Assembly (NCBI RefSeq): GCF_000308715.1
Contig: NZ_BAGH01000350.1
Span: 1-39,118 of the forward strand
Reading direction: 5' to 3'
Length of the DNA stretch: 39,118 nucleotides
DNA from: Nocardia tenerifensis NBRC 101015
GTDB taxonomy: Bacteria; Actinomycetota; Actinomycetes; Mycobacteriales; Mycobacteriaceae
Part shown: positions 23,429-30,778 of the stretch, piece by piece
Layout of the letters: each line of letters starts with the position of its first letter
Numbering within the stretch: position 1 is the first letter of the stretch
The notes under the pieces: model-generated
The model's database searches: none
Seen by the model: the letters and a program-made list of their open reading frames with translations, nothing else
Told to the model about the DNA's origin: nothing
Program-made: the position numbers and the translations under genes

Positions 23429-24019
23429 ATGCGTAACAGGATGGTGGTGGCGCTCGTCGCCTTGACGGCACTGCTCGCGGGCTGCGACGACGGCGACAAC
23501 GGCGGCGGCGGATCGACGCCGAGCACCCCCGCCGCCACCACCTCGGCGACCGGCACCCTGGCCGAGGCGCCCAGCTCCCCGCGCGACACCGCGCCCAAGC
23601 GGGGCACCGCGTCCGGCGACGCGGGCCTGACCGTCACGGGCATCCGGCTCGGCCGTCAAGCCGGGTTCGACCGCATCGTCTACGACCTCGGTGGCAAGGG
23701 CACGCCGGGCTGGATCGTGCAGTACGTCGATCGGGCCGTGCAGGACGGCAGCGGCAAGCCGATCGATGTGGCCGGCAACTCCATCCTCGAGGTGCAGATC
23801 CTCGGCTCGGCGTACCCGTTCGACAGCGCGGTGACGCCGTACGCGGGGCCGGATCCCGCCACGGACCCGCACGTACCCGGCATCGCGGGCGTCTATCGGA
23901 CCATGGTGTTCGAGGGCACCACCCAGTCGTTCATCGGCGTGAACGGCGACCGGCCGGGGTTCACCGTCACCACGTTGAGCAATCCGACGCGGCTGGTCAT
24001 CGACGTCGACCATCCGTAG
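23429..24019 (+). CDS. AMIN-like domain lipoprotein
   Basis: A 196-residue lipoprotein. The signal peptide ends in LLAGC with lipidated Cys19. A disordered Gly/Ser/Thr/Pro linker covers about residues 20-65. The remaining domain contains FDRIVYDLGGKGTPGW (about 85-100), VDRAVQDGSGKPIDVAG, the segment YAGPDP and the ending FTVTTLSNPTRLVIDV, which match the 'AMIN-like' beta-sandwich found in many actinobacterial lipoproteins. AMIN domains bind cell-wall components in amidases and secretins, so a cell-wall-facing role is possible. It is divergent from the COG4315 lipoprotein and precedes the DUF6153 gene by 60 bases. Confidence 0.85.
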   Translation: MRNRMVVALVALTALLAGCDDGDNGGGGSTPSTPAATTSATGTLAEAPSSPRDTAPKRGTASGDAGLTVTGIRLGRQAGFDRIVYDLGGKGTPGWIVQYVDRAVQDGSGKPIDVAGNSILEVQILGSAYPFDSAVTPYAGPDPATDPHVPGIAGVYRTMVFEGTTQSFIGVNGDRPGFTVTTLSNPTRLVIDVDHP

Positions 24020-24067
24020 GTACCCGTACCGCCAGGGGGTATTCGCAGTAGGGCGGCCCGCCGTCAC

Positions 24068-24073
24068 TACACT
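24068..24073 (+). promoter_or_regulatory. -10 box of DUF6153 gene, predicted leaderless
   Basis: TACACT is followed by six bases and then GTG 24080. Confidence 0.35.
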
Positions 24074-24079
24074 GGCCGC

Positions 24080-24574
24080 GTGGTCGAACAGCGTCTGCCG
24101 TCGCGCGCGACCGGGCTCGCCCGGTCGCTCTACGTGCTGGTGCTGCTCGCCGGGATCGTGGCCATGCACGCGGCGGTGTTCGCGGTTCATGGCCACGCGG
24201 AGACGACGGCCGATCACGCCGCGGCGCGGACGGAAGCCGGCCTCGTGCAGATGCACGCGGTATCCACGGGCTCCGACCCGAAGGAGATAACGGTCGGGGC
24301 CCAGGGTTCGGCTTCGCCGGCTGGTCAGCCGGTCGCCGATCACCCGGCGCAATGCGCGGGCGACGGATGCGGCGGCACCCACGGTGGAATGCACGGTTGC
24401 GTGTTCGTCCTCGCCGCCGCCGCACTACTGCTCGGGTTGGTGCTGCTATATCGGCTGCCCGTCGATCGGCCCGGCGGCGAGGCCGCGCGGCTGCGTCGCA
24501 TTCGACCGCGGCGGGAACGCTCGCCGCCGTGGACCGTGCTCTCCCTGGCCGAATTGGCGATTCTGCGGATCTGA
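24080..24574 (+). CDS. DUF6153 family membrane protein
   Basis: A 164-residue protein with two membrane segments: LYVLVLLAGIVAMHAAVFAV (about 17-36) and CVFVLAAAALLLGLVLLYRL (about 107-126). The loop between them, predicted extracytoplasmic, is rich in His, Met and Cys (CAGDGCGGTHGGMHGC). The C-terminal tail ends PPWTVLSLAELAILRI, the strongly conserved signature of DUF6153. Members commonly precede DUF305 genes in actinobacteria, as here (84 bases to the next start). The Cys/His/Met loop suggests binding of a soft metal such as copper, by inference. Start is GTG 24080. Confidence 0.82.
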   Translation: MVEQRLPSRATGLARSLYVLVLLAGIVAMHAAVFAVHGHAETTADHAAARTEAGLVQMHAVSTGSDPKEITVGAQGSASPAGQPVADHPAQCAGDGCGGTHGGMHGCVFVLAAAALLLGLVLLYRLPVDRPGGEAARLRRIRPRRERSPPWTVLSLAELAILRI

Positions 24575-24658
24575 CAGGTACGCGGCGCCCGTCGCGACGG
24601 GCGCCGGATTCATCCCTGCCCGAAACCAGTCATGCGCGATTCCCCAAGGAGCACAACC

Positions 24659-25276
24659 ATGTTCATCACGCGTACCCGAATCACCTCGGCCATCACCGTC
24701 GGCACGGCGGCCGCCGCCCTCGTCCTCGCGGGCTGTAGCGACGACGACGCGACACCCGGCATGGACCACGGCGCGTCCAGCACGTCCGCGTCCGCGAGCG
24801 CGCAGGCGACGCGCACCGACTTCAACGACGCCGACCTCACCTTCCTGCAGATGATGTACCCGCACCACGCGCAGGCGGTCGAGATGGCGAAGCTGGTGCC
24901 GAGCCACAGTCAGAACCCCCAGTTGCGGACCCTCGCCGCGAACGTCGAGCAGGCCCAAGCCCCGGAGATGCGCCAGATCACCACGCTGCTGCAAAGCTTC
25001 GGCAAGCCCGCCCCCGCCGCGGGCGGGCACGGCGGTCACGCCATGCCGGGGATGATGAGCACCGATCAGATGAACGCCCTGCAGGCCGCGTCCGGCCCGG
25101 ACTTCGACCGCCAGTGGCTGACCATGATGATCGAGCACCACACCGGCGCGGTCGCCATGGCCGAGACCGAACTGGCCGACGGCACGAACGCCGAGTCGAA
25201 GGCCATGGCGCGCAGCATCATCGACAGCCAGCGGGCCGAGATTGACACCATGCGCGGCATGCTCGGCCAGAGCTGA
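24659..25276 (+). CDS. DUF305 family lipoprotein (ferritin-like four-helix bundle)
   Basis: A 205-residue lipoprotein. The lipobox LVLAGC puts the lipid on Cys26, followed by an Asp/Ser/His-containing linker. The two DUF305 helices carry the twin-His motifs MMYPHHAQAVEMA (His69-His70) and MMIEHHTGAVAMA (His160-His161). Between them is a His/Gly/Met segment, GGHGGHAMPGMM (122-133), not required by the fold and reminiscent of copper-binding sequences. DUF305 proteins are envelope proteins often found with copper-resistance genes. ATG 24659 is supported by AAGGAG at eight bases; an upstream in-frame start is weaker. With DUF6153 it forms a likely envelope metal-handling pair. Confidence 0.9.
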   Translation: MFITRTRITSAITVGTAAAALVLAGCSDDDATPGMDHGASSTSASASAQATRTDFNDADLTFLQMMYPHHAQAVEMAKLVPSHSQNPQLRTLAANVEQAQAPEMRQITTLLQSFGKPAPAAGGHGGHAMPGMMSTDQMNALQAASGPDFDRQWLTMMIEHHTGAVAMAETELADGTNAESKAMARSIIDSQRAEIDTMRGMLGQS

Positions 25277-25282
25277 TCCGAC

Positions 25283-25327
25283 GACCCGTCGCACCGGGAC
25301 ACCCCTCCGGTCCCGGTGCGACGGGTC
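25283..25327. terminator. Terminator after DUF305 gene
   Basis: GACCCGTCGCACCGGGAC (25283-25300) pairs perfectly with 25310-25327 over 18 bp, with a nine-base loop. It lies seven bases after the DUF305 stop, and the alpha/beta hydrolase gene converges on it from the right. Confidence 0.85.
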
Positions 25328-25421
25328 TCGGCCCGGCCACCGGCGCGGTCGCTGACAGCACTCGATCCGGGTCTATATCGCGGCAGCAATGGCCAGGGCG
25401 GCGACGCCGGAACGGTAGCCC

Positions 25422-26192
25422 TTAAGGCGTGCCGGCCTGGTCGAAGAAGTGCTCCAACAATGCGTTGAAGGGCGCGCCCGTGTCGGGCACCAGGTGCGCC
25501 ATCCCCGCGCACACCGCGCGCTCGGCTCCGGTCCGATCGGCGATGGCGTCGCAGATGATCTCGTTGGACTTCCTGTGCCCACCGGAAATCACCAGGATCG
25601 GGAAGCCCGCGGTGCGCAAGCGATCCCACGGCGGCGCGGCCTCGTCCGGCGGTCGCGCGCCTTGCAGCCGCCGCATTCCGTCGAGCAGCACCCGCGGTAT
25701 CGGATCATCGAGGGCGGCAGGCACTCCGGCGATCTCGAAGAAGCGCGGCAACGCGTCCTCCGGCGGGAGATCCACCTGCTCGATCAGTGCGCGCGTCGCG
25801 GTGGCCACCGCGTCGACGACCGGGTTGCCGCGCGCGACGCCGAACAGCGGCGGCTCTACGAGGGTGAGGGATCGGACGTGCTCGAGCCGCTGAGCGGCGG
25901 CGTACATCGACACGATCGCGCCGTAGGACAGCCCGACCAGATGTACCGGCCGGTCGAGCAGCTGGTCCGCGATCAGCCGCGCCTCCGGCTCGAAATCCTG
26001 GCGGCCCGCGGCCGGGGTGCCGCCGTGGCCGGGGCGATCCGGGGCGAGCAGGGTCCAGCGACTGGTCAGCGGCCGCTGCGCGCGCCAAGCCTCGCGTCCA
26101 CCGAGGATCCCGCCGTGCACGAGCACGACCGGCGGACCCGCGCCCCACTCGTGCACGTGCAGTCGCACATCCGAGCTCGTGGCGTCCATCAT
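25422..26192 (-). CDS. Alpha/beta hydrolase
   Basis: A 256-residue soluble alpha/beta hydrolase. VVLVHGGILGG (22-32) contains the oxyanion HG motif; Ser89 in GLSYGAIVS is the nucleophile at the elbow; His233 in AGMAHLVPDTGAPF is the catalytic His. The acid after strand 6 or 7 is less certain, because the usual Asp position reads VISGGH. A cap region spans about residues 115-195. No signal peptide is seen, so it acts in the cytosol; substrate is unknown (ester, lactone or similar). AAGGAG precedes ATG 26192, with a second ATG at 26189. Confidence 0.87.
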   Translation of the reverse strand: MMDATSSDVRLHVHEWGAGPPVVLVHGGILGGREAWRAQRPLTSRWTLLAPDRPGHGGTPAAGRQDFEPEARLIADQLLDRPVHLVGLSYGAIVSMYAAAQRLEHVRSLTLVEPPLFGVARGNPVVDAVATATRALIEQVDLPPEDALPRFFEIAGVPAALDDPIPRVLLDGMRRLQGARPPDEAAPPWDRLRTAGFPILVISGGHRKSNEIICDAIADRTGAERAVCAGMAHLVPDTGAPFNALLEHFFDQAGTP

Positions 26193-26384
26193 CGGTCTCC
26201 TTCGGCTCGACCGGGTTCGTGCCCGCCCGGGGGCGACACCGGCGCGAGTCGAGCCGACGCGAGACGGCCGGTGACGCGGAATGTTCGGCGCTTCATGGAC
26301 GATCCCTCCGAGTGTGACCTGCGGGTGCTGCGGTCGATACTTCGGGGTGGAGGTCTCACGCGCCTTTCATTCGCGTCTCACGGC

Positions 26385-26720
26385 TTACTCGCCGGGTCGG
26401 ACGATGGACTGCCAGGCGGGCGCCTCCTGCGGACTCGGGCTGGTGCGGGCGCGCCTGCGCAGTCGCTCGAACACCACGAGCGCCGCGCCGGCGAGCAGCG
26501 TCACCAGCGCGAAGACGGCGAGGACGAGGGCCAGGGCATCGGACCCCCACATGGCCACGACCGCGGCGGCGACGGCGACGAGCACGCCGATGAACAGCAG
26601 TCCGAAGCCGGCCCAGTTCCGGGTGTCCGCCAGCGTCTCGCCGGGCTGGGGCTCGGCGGTGCGGGCGATGTCCGGGGCGTCGTCGAGCGGGGGGATCTCG
26701 TATGGCCCATCTACTGTCAT
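26385..26720 (-). CDS. Small two-helix membrane protein
   Basis: A 111-residue protein with an acidic, Pro-rich N-terminus (MTVDGPYEIPPLDDAPDIA), two adjacent membrane segments (WAGFGLLFIGVLVAVAAAVV, about 36-55, and ALALVLAVFALVTLLAGAAL, about 62-81) and a basic C-terminal tail (VFERLRRRARTSPSP). The hairpin topology places both ends on the cytoplasmic side by the positive-inside rule. No family is recognised. ATG 26720 is chosen; a start five codons upstream is possible. Confidence 0.65.
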   Translation of the reverse strand: MTVDGPYEIPPLDDAPDIARTAEPQPGETLADTRNWAGFGLLFIGVLVAVAAAVVAMWGSDALALVLAVFALVTLLAGAALVVFERLRRRARTSPSPQEAPAWQSIVRPGE

Positions 26721-26850
26721 GCTTGGTGACCTCACGCCGCGATATCGGCTGGTCAGCCGATATCTGATGCGGCAAGAGTGCCCAGATCGCCTGCTCCGAA
26801 ACGCCGTTCGTCACCGGCGTTGTGCGGCAGCGGGTTTCGGCGGCGCCGGA

Positions 26851-28263
26851 TCAGTTGTAGGACTTGCCGACTCCGTCGAGCAGGCGTTCCAGGGTGTCGA
26901 AGGTGGGGGTGGTGATCACGTCGACGAGGTCGGTGGCGACCGGGACCTTGTGCTCGGCCGCCACCGCGGCGAATCGGGCGGCGTCGCCGGTGCGGAAGCC
27001 GTGCACCGCGGCGAGGCGTTGCAGGTCCGGGTCGGTGGACAGCAGGCGGCCGAGCCGGTCGCCCGACTCGCCCAGGGGCACCAGCGTGTGCCGGGACAGG
27101 ATGGTCGGCGAGGGGTACAGCAGGGTCATGTCGGGTTTGATCTGGCCGCGCACGGTGGCGTCGACGTACTGCGACTCGTAGATCCAGACCAGCGGCGTCG
27201 GGCCCATGCCCGCGGCGAGGTAGGCGTCGAACGGGCCCTCGCTGCTGTTCTGGGTGTAGCCCTGACCGACGAAAAGCCTTGACACCGTGGGGATTACGTC
27301 CTGTTCGGCGGACGCGCCCTGCACGATGGTGTTGTTGTTCGCGACGTAGCCGGCGATGGCGAGGTACATGGCGGCGGAGTTGGAGCTGCGCGGGTCGGTC
27401 GTGGAGATCAGCACGTTCTTGCGGACGGAGTACGCGGTATTGTCGCCGAGCTGGTCCCATCGCGTGTTGTTGCCGACCATGCGCAGATAGGGGGCCATGT
27501 CGAAGGTCGGCACCGGACCCTGGTGCACCACACCGGCTTTGGCGAGCAGCTCGGCGATCGGGGTGAACGTGGCGATCGCCATCGGCGAGGAGAACGGGAT
27601 GTACTTGGCGTTCACGTTGCGCTGCCGCTGGATTCGCTCCGCCGCCTGCTCGCTGGACGGGAACGCGAATCCGTACTTGCCGAGGTCGACCGAGGTGGCT
27701 ATCTCGCGCGAGCCCGCCGCGTCGACCTCGACCTTCAGGCCGTTGCGGGCCAGCACCTCGGCCACCTTCGGGTCCTGGAAGAACGACATCTTCTCGGAGC
27801 CGACGACGCCGCGCACGAGCGTGAGCGACGAGGTGCCCGGCGGGGCGGACTGGGGTGCCGGGTCCGGCTTGCGCACCGCGAGTGCCACCGTCACGGCGGT
27901 CACCACGACCAAGACTCCGACCACCGCGGCGACCGACGCCAAACGCCTTCTCCCCGACCATTTTTCACCAAACGCGGCCGCCCATCGACCCGTGCCTAAT
28001 TCGGCTTTGTGCTTAGCGCCCTTGGCGCGCACGGCATCCGGCTCGCCGACGCCATCACTCGCCTTGGCTTCCAGCTGCTGCCGGGCGTACCGCTCCACCA
28101 GGATCGGAATGAATGTCCGCACCGGATGCCCCGCGAAACGCTGCCGCCCCGCCGCCACCATCGCCTCGATGTGCTCCACCGAGTAAGTGCCGCCAAAGTT
28201 TTCGACCAACCGATCCCTCAGCTGACGGATCGCCTGTTCCTCCCGAACGGTGTCGGCAACCAC
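26851..28263 (-). CDS. Membrane-anchored substrate-binding-like protein with N-terminal three-helix bundle domain
   Basis: A 470-residue protein of three parts. Residues about 5-65 (REEQAIRQLRDRLVENF, then TYSVEHIEAMVAAGRQRFAG and PILVERYARQQ) match the actinobacterial 'three-helix bundle dimerization' domain. A transmembrane segment follows at about 108-130 (LASVAAVVGVLVVVTAVTVAL). The extracytoplasmic remainder resembles a periplasmic binding protein: TLVRGVVGSEKMSFFQDP, ATSVDLGKYGFAFPSSEQAA, SSNSAAMYLAIAGYVANN, GPFDAYLAAGMGPTPLVWIY. Similar proteins elsewhere sit near von Willebrand-A and toxic-anion-resistance genes, as I recall; none are here. Ligand is unknown. GTG 28263 has AGGAG at six bases; GTG 28266 is next to it. 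Confidence 0.78.
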   Translation of the reverse strand: MVADTVREEQAIRQLRDRLVENFGGTYSVEHIEAMVAAGRQRFAGHPVRTFIPILVERYARQQLEAKASDGVGEPDAVRAKGAKHKAELGTGRWAAAFGEKWSGRRRLASVAAVVGVLVVVTAVTVALAVRKPDPAPQSAPPGTSSLTLVRGVVGSEKMSFFQDPKVAEVLARNGLKVEVDAAGSREIATSVDLGKYGFAFPSSEQAAERIQRQRNVNAKYIPFSSPMAIATFTPIAELLAKAGVVHQGPVPTFDMAPYLRMVGNNTRWDQLGDNTAYSVRKNVLISTTDPRSSNSAAMYLAIAGYVANNNTIVQGASAEQDVIPTVSRLFVGQGYTQNSSEGPFDAYLAAGMGPTPLVWIYESQYVDATVRGQIKPDMTLLYPSPTILSRHTLVPLGESGDRLGRLLSTDPDLQRLAAVHGFRTGDAARFAAVAAEHKVPVATDLVDVITTPTFDTLERLLDGVGKSYN

Positions 28264-28333
28264 CACATTCTCCTCGGCATCCAGCGCCCAATACTCCTGC
28301 GCGACAGCACAACCGCCCCACCGCGCCGACAAA

Positions 28334-28417
28334 CCCTAGCCCCGCCCACCCCTCAAAACCCCCACCCCTCCCCACCCCACCCACAAAGTTCAATACCCCA
28401 CCCCCAACCCGCCACCC
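28334..28417 (-). other. Three consecutive G-quadruplex motifs (reverse strand)
   Basis: The reverse strand carries three adjacent motifs of four or more G-runs. 28334-28352 has runs of 4, 3, 4 and 3. 28359-28382 has runs of 3, 4, 4, 4 and 5 with single-base loops. 28396-28417 has runs of 3, 3, 5 and 4. They lie 70 to 155 bases upstream of the binding-protein gene, on its coding-strand side. The rest of the roughly 320-base gap to the toxin gene holds only C-rich sequence and two dyads. Confidence 0.75.
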
Positions 28418-28513
28418 GGCGTTTGCCCCACAGAAACACCCGGCTTCGCAAACGGGCTTTGACGCCCCATTCGACACCCACCCATCCGCCGTGCGACTCC
28501 GAATAACCAACGA

Positions 28514-28555
28514 CATCGATCCGATCGATGCCCTGACCCGGCACACAGCCGGGTC
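28514..28555. promoter_or_regulatory. Two dyads, probable operator of the toxin-antitoxin operon
   Basis: CATCGAT-CCG-ATCGATG (28514-28530) is a perfect 17-bp palindrome. Four bases later, GACCCGGC-ACACA-GCCGGGTC (28535-28555) is a perfect dyad with eight-base arms. Both sit 30 to 70 bases before the toxin start, where an antitoxin with an HTH domain would bind to repress its own operon. Confidence 0.55.
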
Positions 28556-28586
28556 CGAACCGTGCGCCACAGGGGGATCAGCACTT

Positions 28587-28988
28587 ATGCATTCCGTGAT
28601 ATATTGGACAGAGGGCGGCGAAGGGCCATATGACATCGAGCTGGAACCGGAGGTGCGGGCCTGGCTGGACACGCTGACCAAAGCCGAATATCGAGCAGTC
28701 GAACTCAAGGCGGACCGACTCGCCGACAACCCGACCACCCTCGGAGAACCATGGACTCGCCATCTCGGAGGGCCCGTTCGTGAACTCCGGTTCCACCTGA
28801 GGGGCAAGGCAATCCGCATCAGCTACTGGCTCGCGCCCGACCGTCGACTTGTCTTGCTGACCGTTTTTGCGAAGACACGTATGCGAGAACGGTCGGAAGT
28901 CGCCCGGGCCATGCATGCTCAAAAGGTATGCGAGGCAGAGCATGACCCAGCTAGCCACGTCTACGATCGCAGCTTCGAGGAGGAATGA
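28587..28988 (+). CDS. HigB/RelE-like toxin (phage-derived Gp49-like family)
   Basis: A 133-residue basic protein. The N-terminal TEGGEGPYDIELEPEVRAWL (shown in part), the middle segment PWTRHLGGPVRELRFHLRGK and RISYWLAPDRRLVLLTVFAKT are the typical beta-sheet core of HigB-type toxins, which cut mRNA on the ribosome. The C-terminal ERSEVARAMHAQKVCE helix is also typical. The gene precedes its antitoxin, the order usual for higBA. GGGGGA about ten bases upstream supports ATG 28587. GTG 28596 is an alternative. The final codons (SFEEE) contain the ribosome-binding site of the antitoxin. Confidence 0.85.
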   Translation: MHSVIYWTEGGEGPYDIELEPEVRAWLDTLTKAEYRAVELKADRLADNPTTLGEPWTRHLGGPVRELRFHLRGKAIRISYWLAPDRRLVLLTVFAKTRMRERSEVARAMHAQKVCEAEHDPASHVYDRSFEEE

Positions 28989-28989
28989 G

Positions 28990-29301
28990 ATGCCGCGCGG
29001 ATCGCACACCAGCTGGAAAATTCCGCCAGAACATCGGGCGGACCCCGACTATGTCGCCGCCGCTGATGCCTTCGCCCTCGGCCAAGCCGTCTATGACCGG
29101 CGCACGATCCTCGGTCTCACTCAGACCGAACTCGCCCGGCGCGCCGGAATGACCCAGCCACAGGTGAGCCGAATGGAGGGCGGCGATGTCACGCCGACGC
29201 TGCCGCTGCTTCATCGGTTGTCGATAGCCCTGGAGGCCGACCTGAATCTCTCGTTCCAGGGGGAGGAATTGGCGGTGCGGTTTACTCAGCGCGCGGCCTG
29301 A
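28990..29301 (+). CDS. HigA-like XRE-family antitoxin
   Basis: A 103-residue protein with a helix-turn-helix of the Cro/C1 type at about residues 34-88: GQAVYDRRTILGLTQTELAR, RAGMTQPQVSRMEGGD and PTLPLLHRLSIALEADL. It should neutralise the preceding toxin and, through the HTH, repress the operon at the upstream dyads. The start is one base after the toxin stop (TGAGATG), and GGAGG lies inside the toxin's last codons, so the two are translationally coupled. The N-terminal 30 residues probably contact the toxin, which is inference. Confidence 0.88.
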   Translation: MPRGSHTSWKIPPEHRADPDYVAAADAFALGQAVYDRRTILGLTQTELARRAGMTQPQVSRMEGGDVTPTLPLLHRLSIALEADLNLSFQGEELAVRFTQRAA

Positions 29302-29374
29302 CTCTGGCGGCCGAGGATGGGCGAGACGAGATTCAGCGCTATCGTCGGCTGAATCGGCGAGTGAGGAGATGGGT

Positions 29375-30178
29375 ATGGCTCGTACTGCTGTTGTTACCGG
29401 GGCTTCGTCGGGGATCGGGAAGGCTACGGCCGCGGCGCTGGTGGGGCGGGGGTATCGGGTTATCGGGACGAGTCGGAAGCCGGAGGGGATCGGCGATGAG
29501 GCTCGGGTGGCGGGGGTGGAGTATCGGGCGCTCGATTTGACGGATGCGGGGTCGATTGAGGCGTTCGTGGCGGGGCTCGGGGAGGTGGACGTGCTGGTGA
29601 ACAATGCCGGGGAGAGTCAGGCGGGGCCGCTGGCGGAGCTGCCTGCGGACGCGGTGGAGCGGCTGTTCCGGCTGAACGTGCTCGGGCCGGTCGCGCTGAC
29701 GCAGGCCGTGTTGCCGGGCATGCGCGAACGCGGGTACGGCCGGGTGGTCATGGTCGGCTCGATGATCGCCAGCTTCCCGATGCCGTACCGCTCGTCATAC
29801 GGCGCGACCAAGGCGGCGCTGAAGGGCTTCGCCGTGGCGGCGCGGTTCGAGGAGTCACCGTTCGGCGTGTGGATCACCACGGTCGAGCCGGGCCAGATCA
29901 ATACGGGACTGCGCGAACGGCGCACGAAGTATCTGAACGAGGGCTCACCGCACACCGCGGACTTCACCGCGTTCATCGCGAAACTCGATGAGGCACAAGG
30001 AAAGGGCATTACCGCCGAGCGTGTCGCCGACACGATCGTGCGGGCCGTCGAGGCCGATCGACCGCGTCCGCTCTACGCCGTCGGCAGTAATGCCCCCGTG
30101 ATGTTCGCGGTGCGCAGGCTACTGCCGCGCACGGTGATGGAGCGTCTCATCGCGCGGGTGCACGGACTGTCGCGCTAG
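29375..30178 (+). CDS. Short-chain dehydrogenase/reductase (classical SDR)
   Basis: A 267-residue NAD(P)-dependent oxidoreductase. TGASSGIG (8-15) binds the cofactor; Arg34 in GTSRKPEG favours NADP; NNAG (76-79), Ser129, Tyr142 and Lys146 (SYGATKAAL) form the active site. The C-terminal portion, VEPGQINTGLRERR, is typical of SDRs active on lipids or alcohols. The substrate is not readable. ATG 29375 is six bases after GAGGAG; an ATG two codons earlier abuts it. The first 80 codons use GGG and CGG glycine/arginine codons heavily, unlike the rest of the gene. The stop overlaps that of the convergent Dps gene by the shared bases CTAG. Confidence 0.9.
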   Translation: MARTAVVTGASSGIGKATAAALVGRGYRVIGTSRKPEGIGDEARVAGVEYRALDLTDAGSIEAFVAGLGEVDVLVNNAGESQAGPLAELPADAVERLFRLNVLGPVALTQAVLPGMRERGYGRVVMVGSMIASFPMPYRSSYGATKAALKGFAVAARFEESPFGVWITTVEPGQINTGLRERRTKYLNEGSPHTADFTAFIAKLDEAQGKGITAERVADTIVRAVEADRPRPLYAVGSNAPVMFAVRRLLPRTVMERLIARVHGLSR

Positions 30179-30654
30179 GCCGACGCGACCTGCGCCTGCC
30201 ACATCCAGTGCAGCTGCTCGAGCCGGGCCGCGATGCCGATGAGCAGGTCCTGGGTGACCGGGTCGGCGGTCTCGGTAACCTCGATCCGCTCGCGCAGCCG
30301 CTTGATCACGGCCGCCAGGTTGTCGACGATCTTGTCGATGACGTCGGTGTCCTGCTGCCAGCCCTCGGGGAAGCCGACCGCACCGCTCTCCTTGGCGACC
30401 GTGCCCGCCCGCCCGTCCGGACTCACCCCGACGGCGGTCGCGCGCTCGGCCGCGTCATCGGTGAACTCCCTTGCCGCGGTGACCAATTCATCGAGCGCGA
30501 GGTGCACGGACCGGAAGTTCCGGCCGATCACGTTCCAGTGGGCCTGCTTGGCGATCAGCGAAAGGTCGATCAGATCGATCGCGGTAGCGCGCAGCGCCTC
30601 CCCCGCGATCTTCTGCTGCTCCGCATCGAGGGTGCTGGTGATGGGTTGGCTCAT
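30175..30654 (-). CDS. Dps family ferritin-like DNA-protecting protein
   Basis: A 159-residue Dps. The inter-subunit ferroxidase residues are all present with the right spacing: His39 in KQAHWNVIG, His51 and Asp55 in SVHLALDEL, Asp66 and Glu70 in FTDDAAERA. Twelve subunits normally form a shell that oxidises iron with hydrogen peroxide and stores it, protecting DNA during oxidative stress or starvation. There is no Lys-rich N-terminal DNA-binding tail; the short N-terminus is MSQPITSTLDAEQQ. The ATG 30654 has AAAGG nine bases upstream. Confidence 0.93.
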   Translation of the reverse strand: MSQPITSTLDAEQQKIAGEALRATAIDLIDLSLIAKQAHWNVIGRNFRSVHLALDELVTAAREFTDDAAERATAVGVSPDGRAGTVAKESGAVGFPEGWQQDTDVIDKIVDNLAAVIKRLRERIEVTETADPVTQDLLIGIAARLEQLHWMWQAQVASA

Positions 30655-30778
30655 CGTTCACGCCTTTCTAGTCGGATCCCTGTCAGACACCGTCTACCCG
30701 CGGTGCACGTCCTAAACGTGGTCAGTGACGAGCACCATGCAGGTCGAACGGTGTGACGCAGGACTGAGGCGGCCGCGA

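Noticed and set aside
28113..28586. Upstream in-frame extension of the toxin gene (Pro/Thr/Lys-rich)
   Set aside because: It comes from the C-rich quadruplex tract and the dyads, and overlaps the opposite gene's start. The toxin fold begins after ATG 28587, which has its own ribosome-binding site.
28587..29301. Prophage or integrative element around the HigBA-like pair
   Set aside because: No integrase, transposase, attachment repeats or tRNA were found. Such toxin-antitoxin pairs often occur alone.
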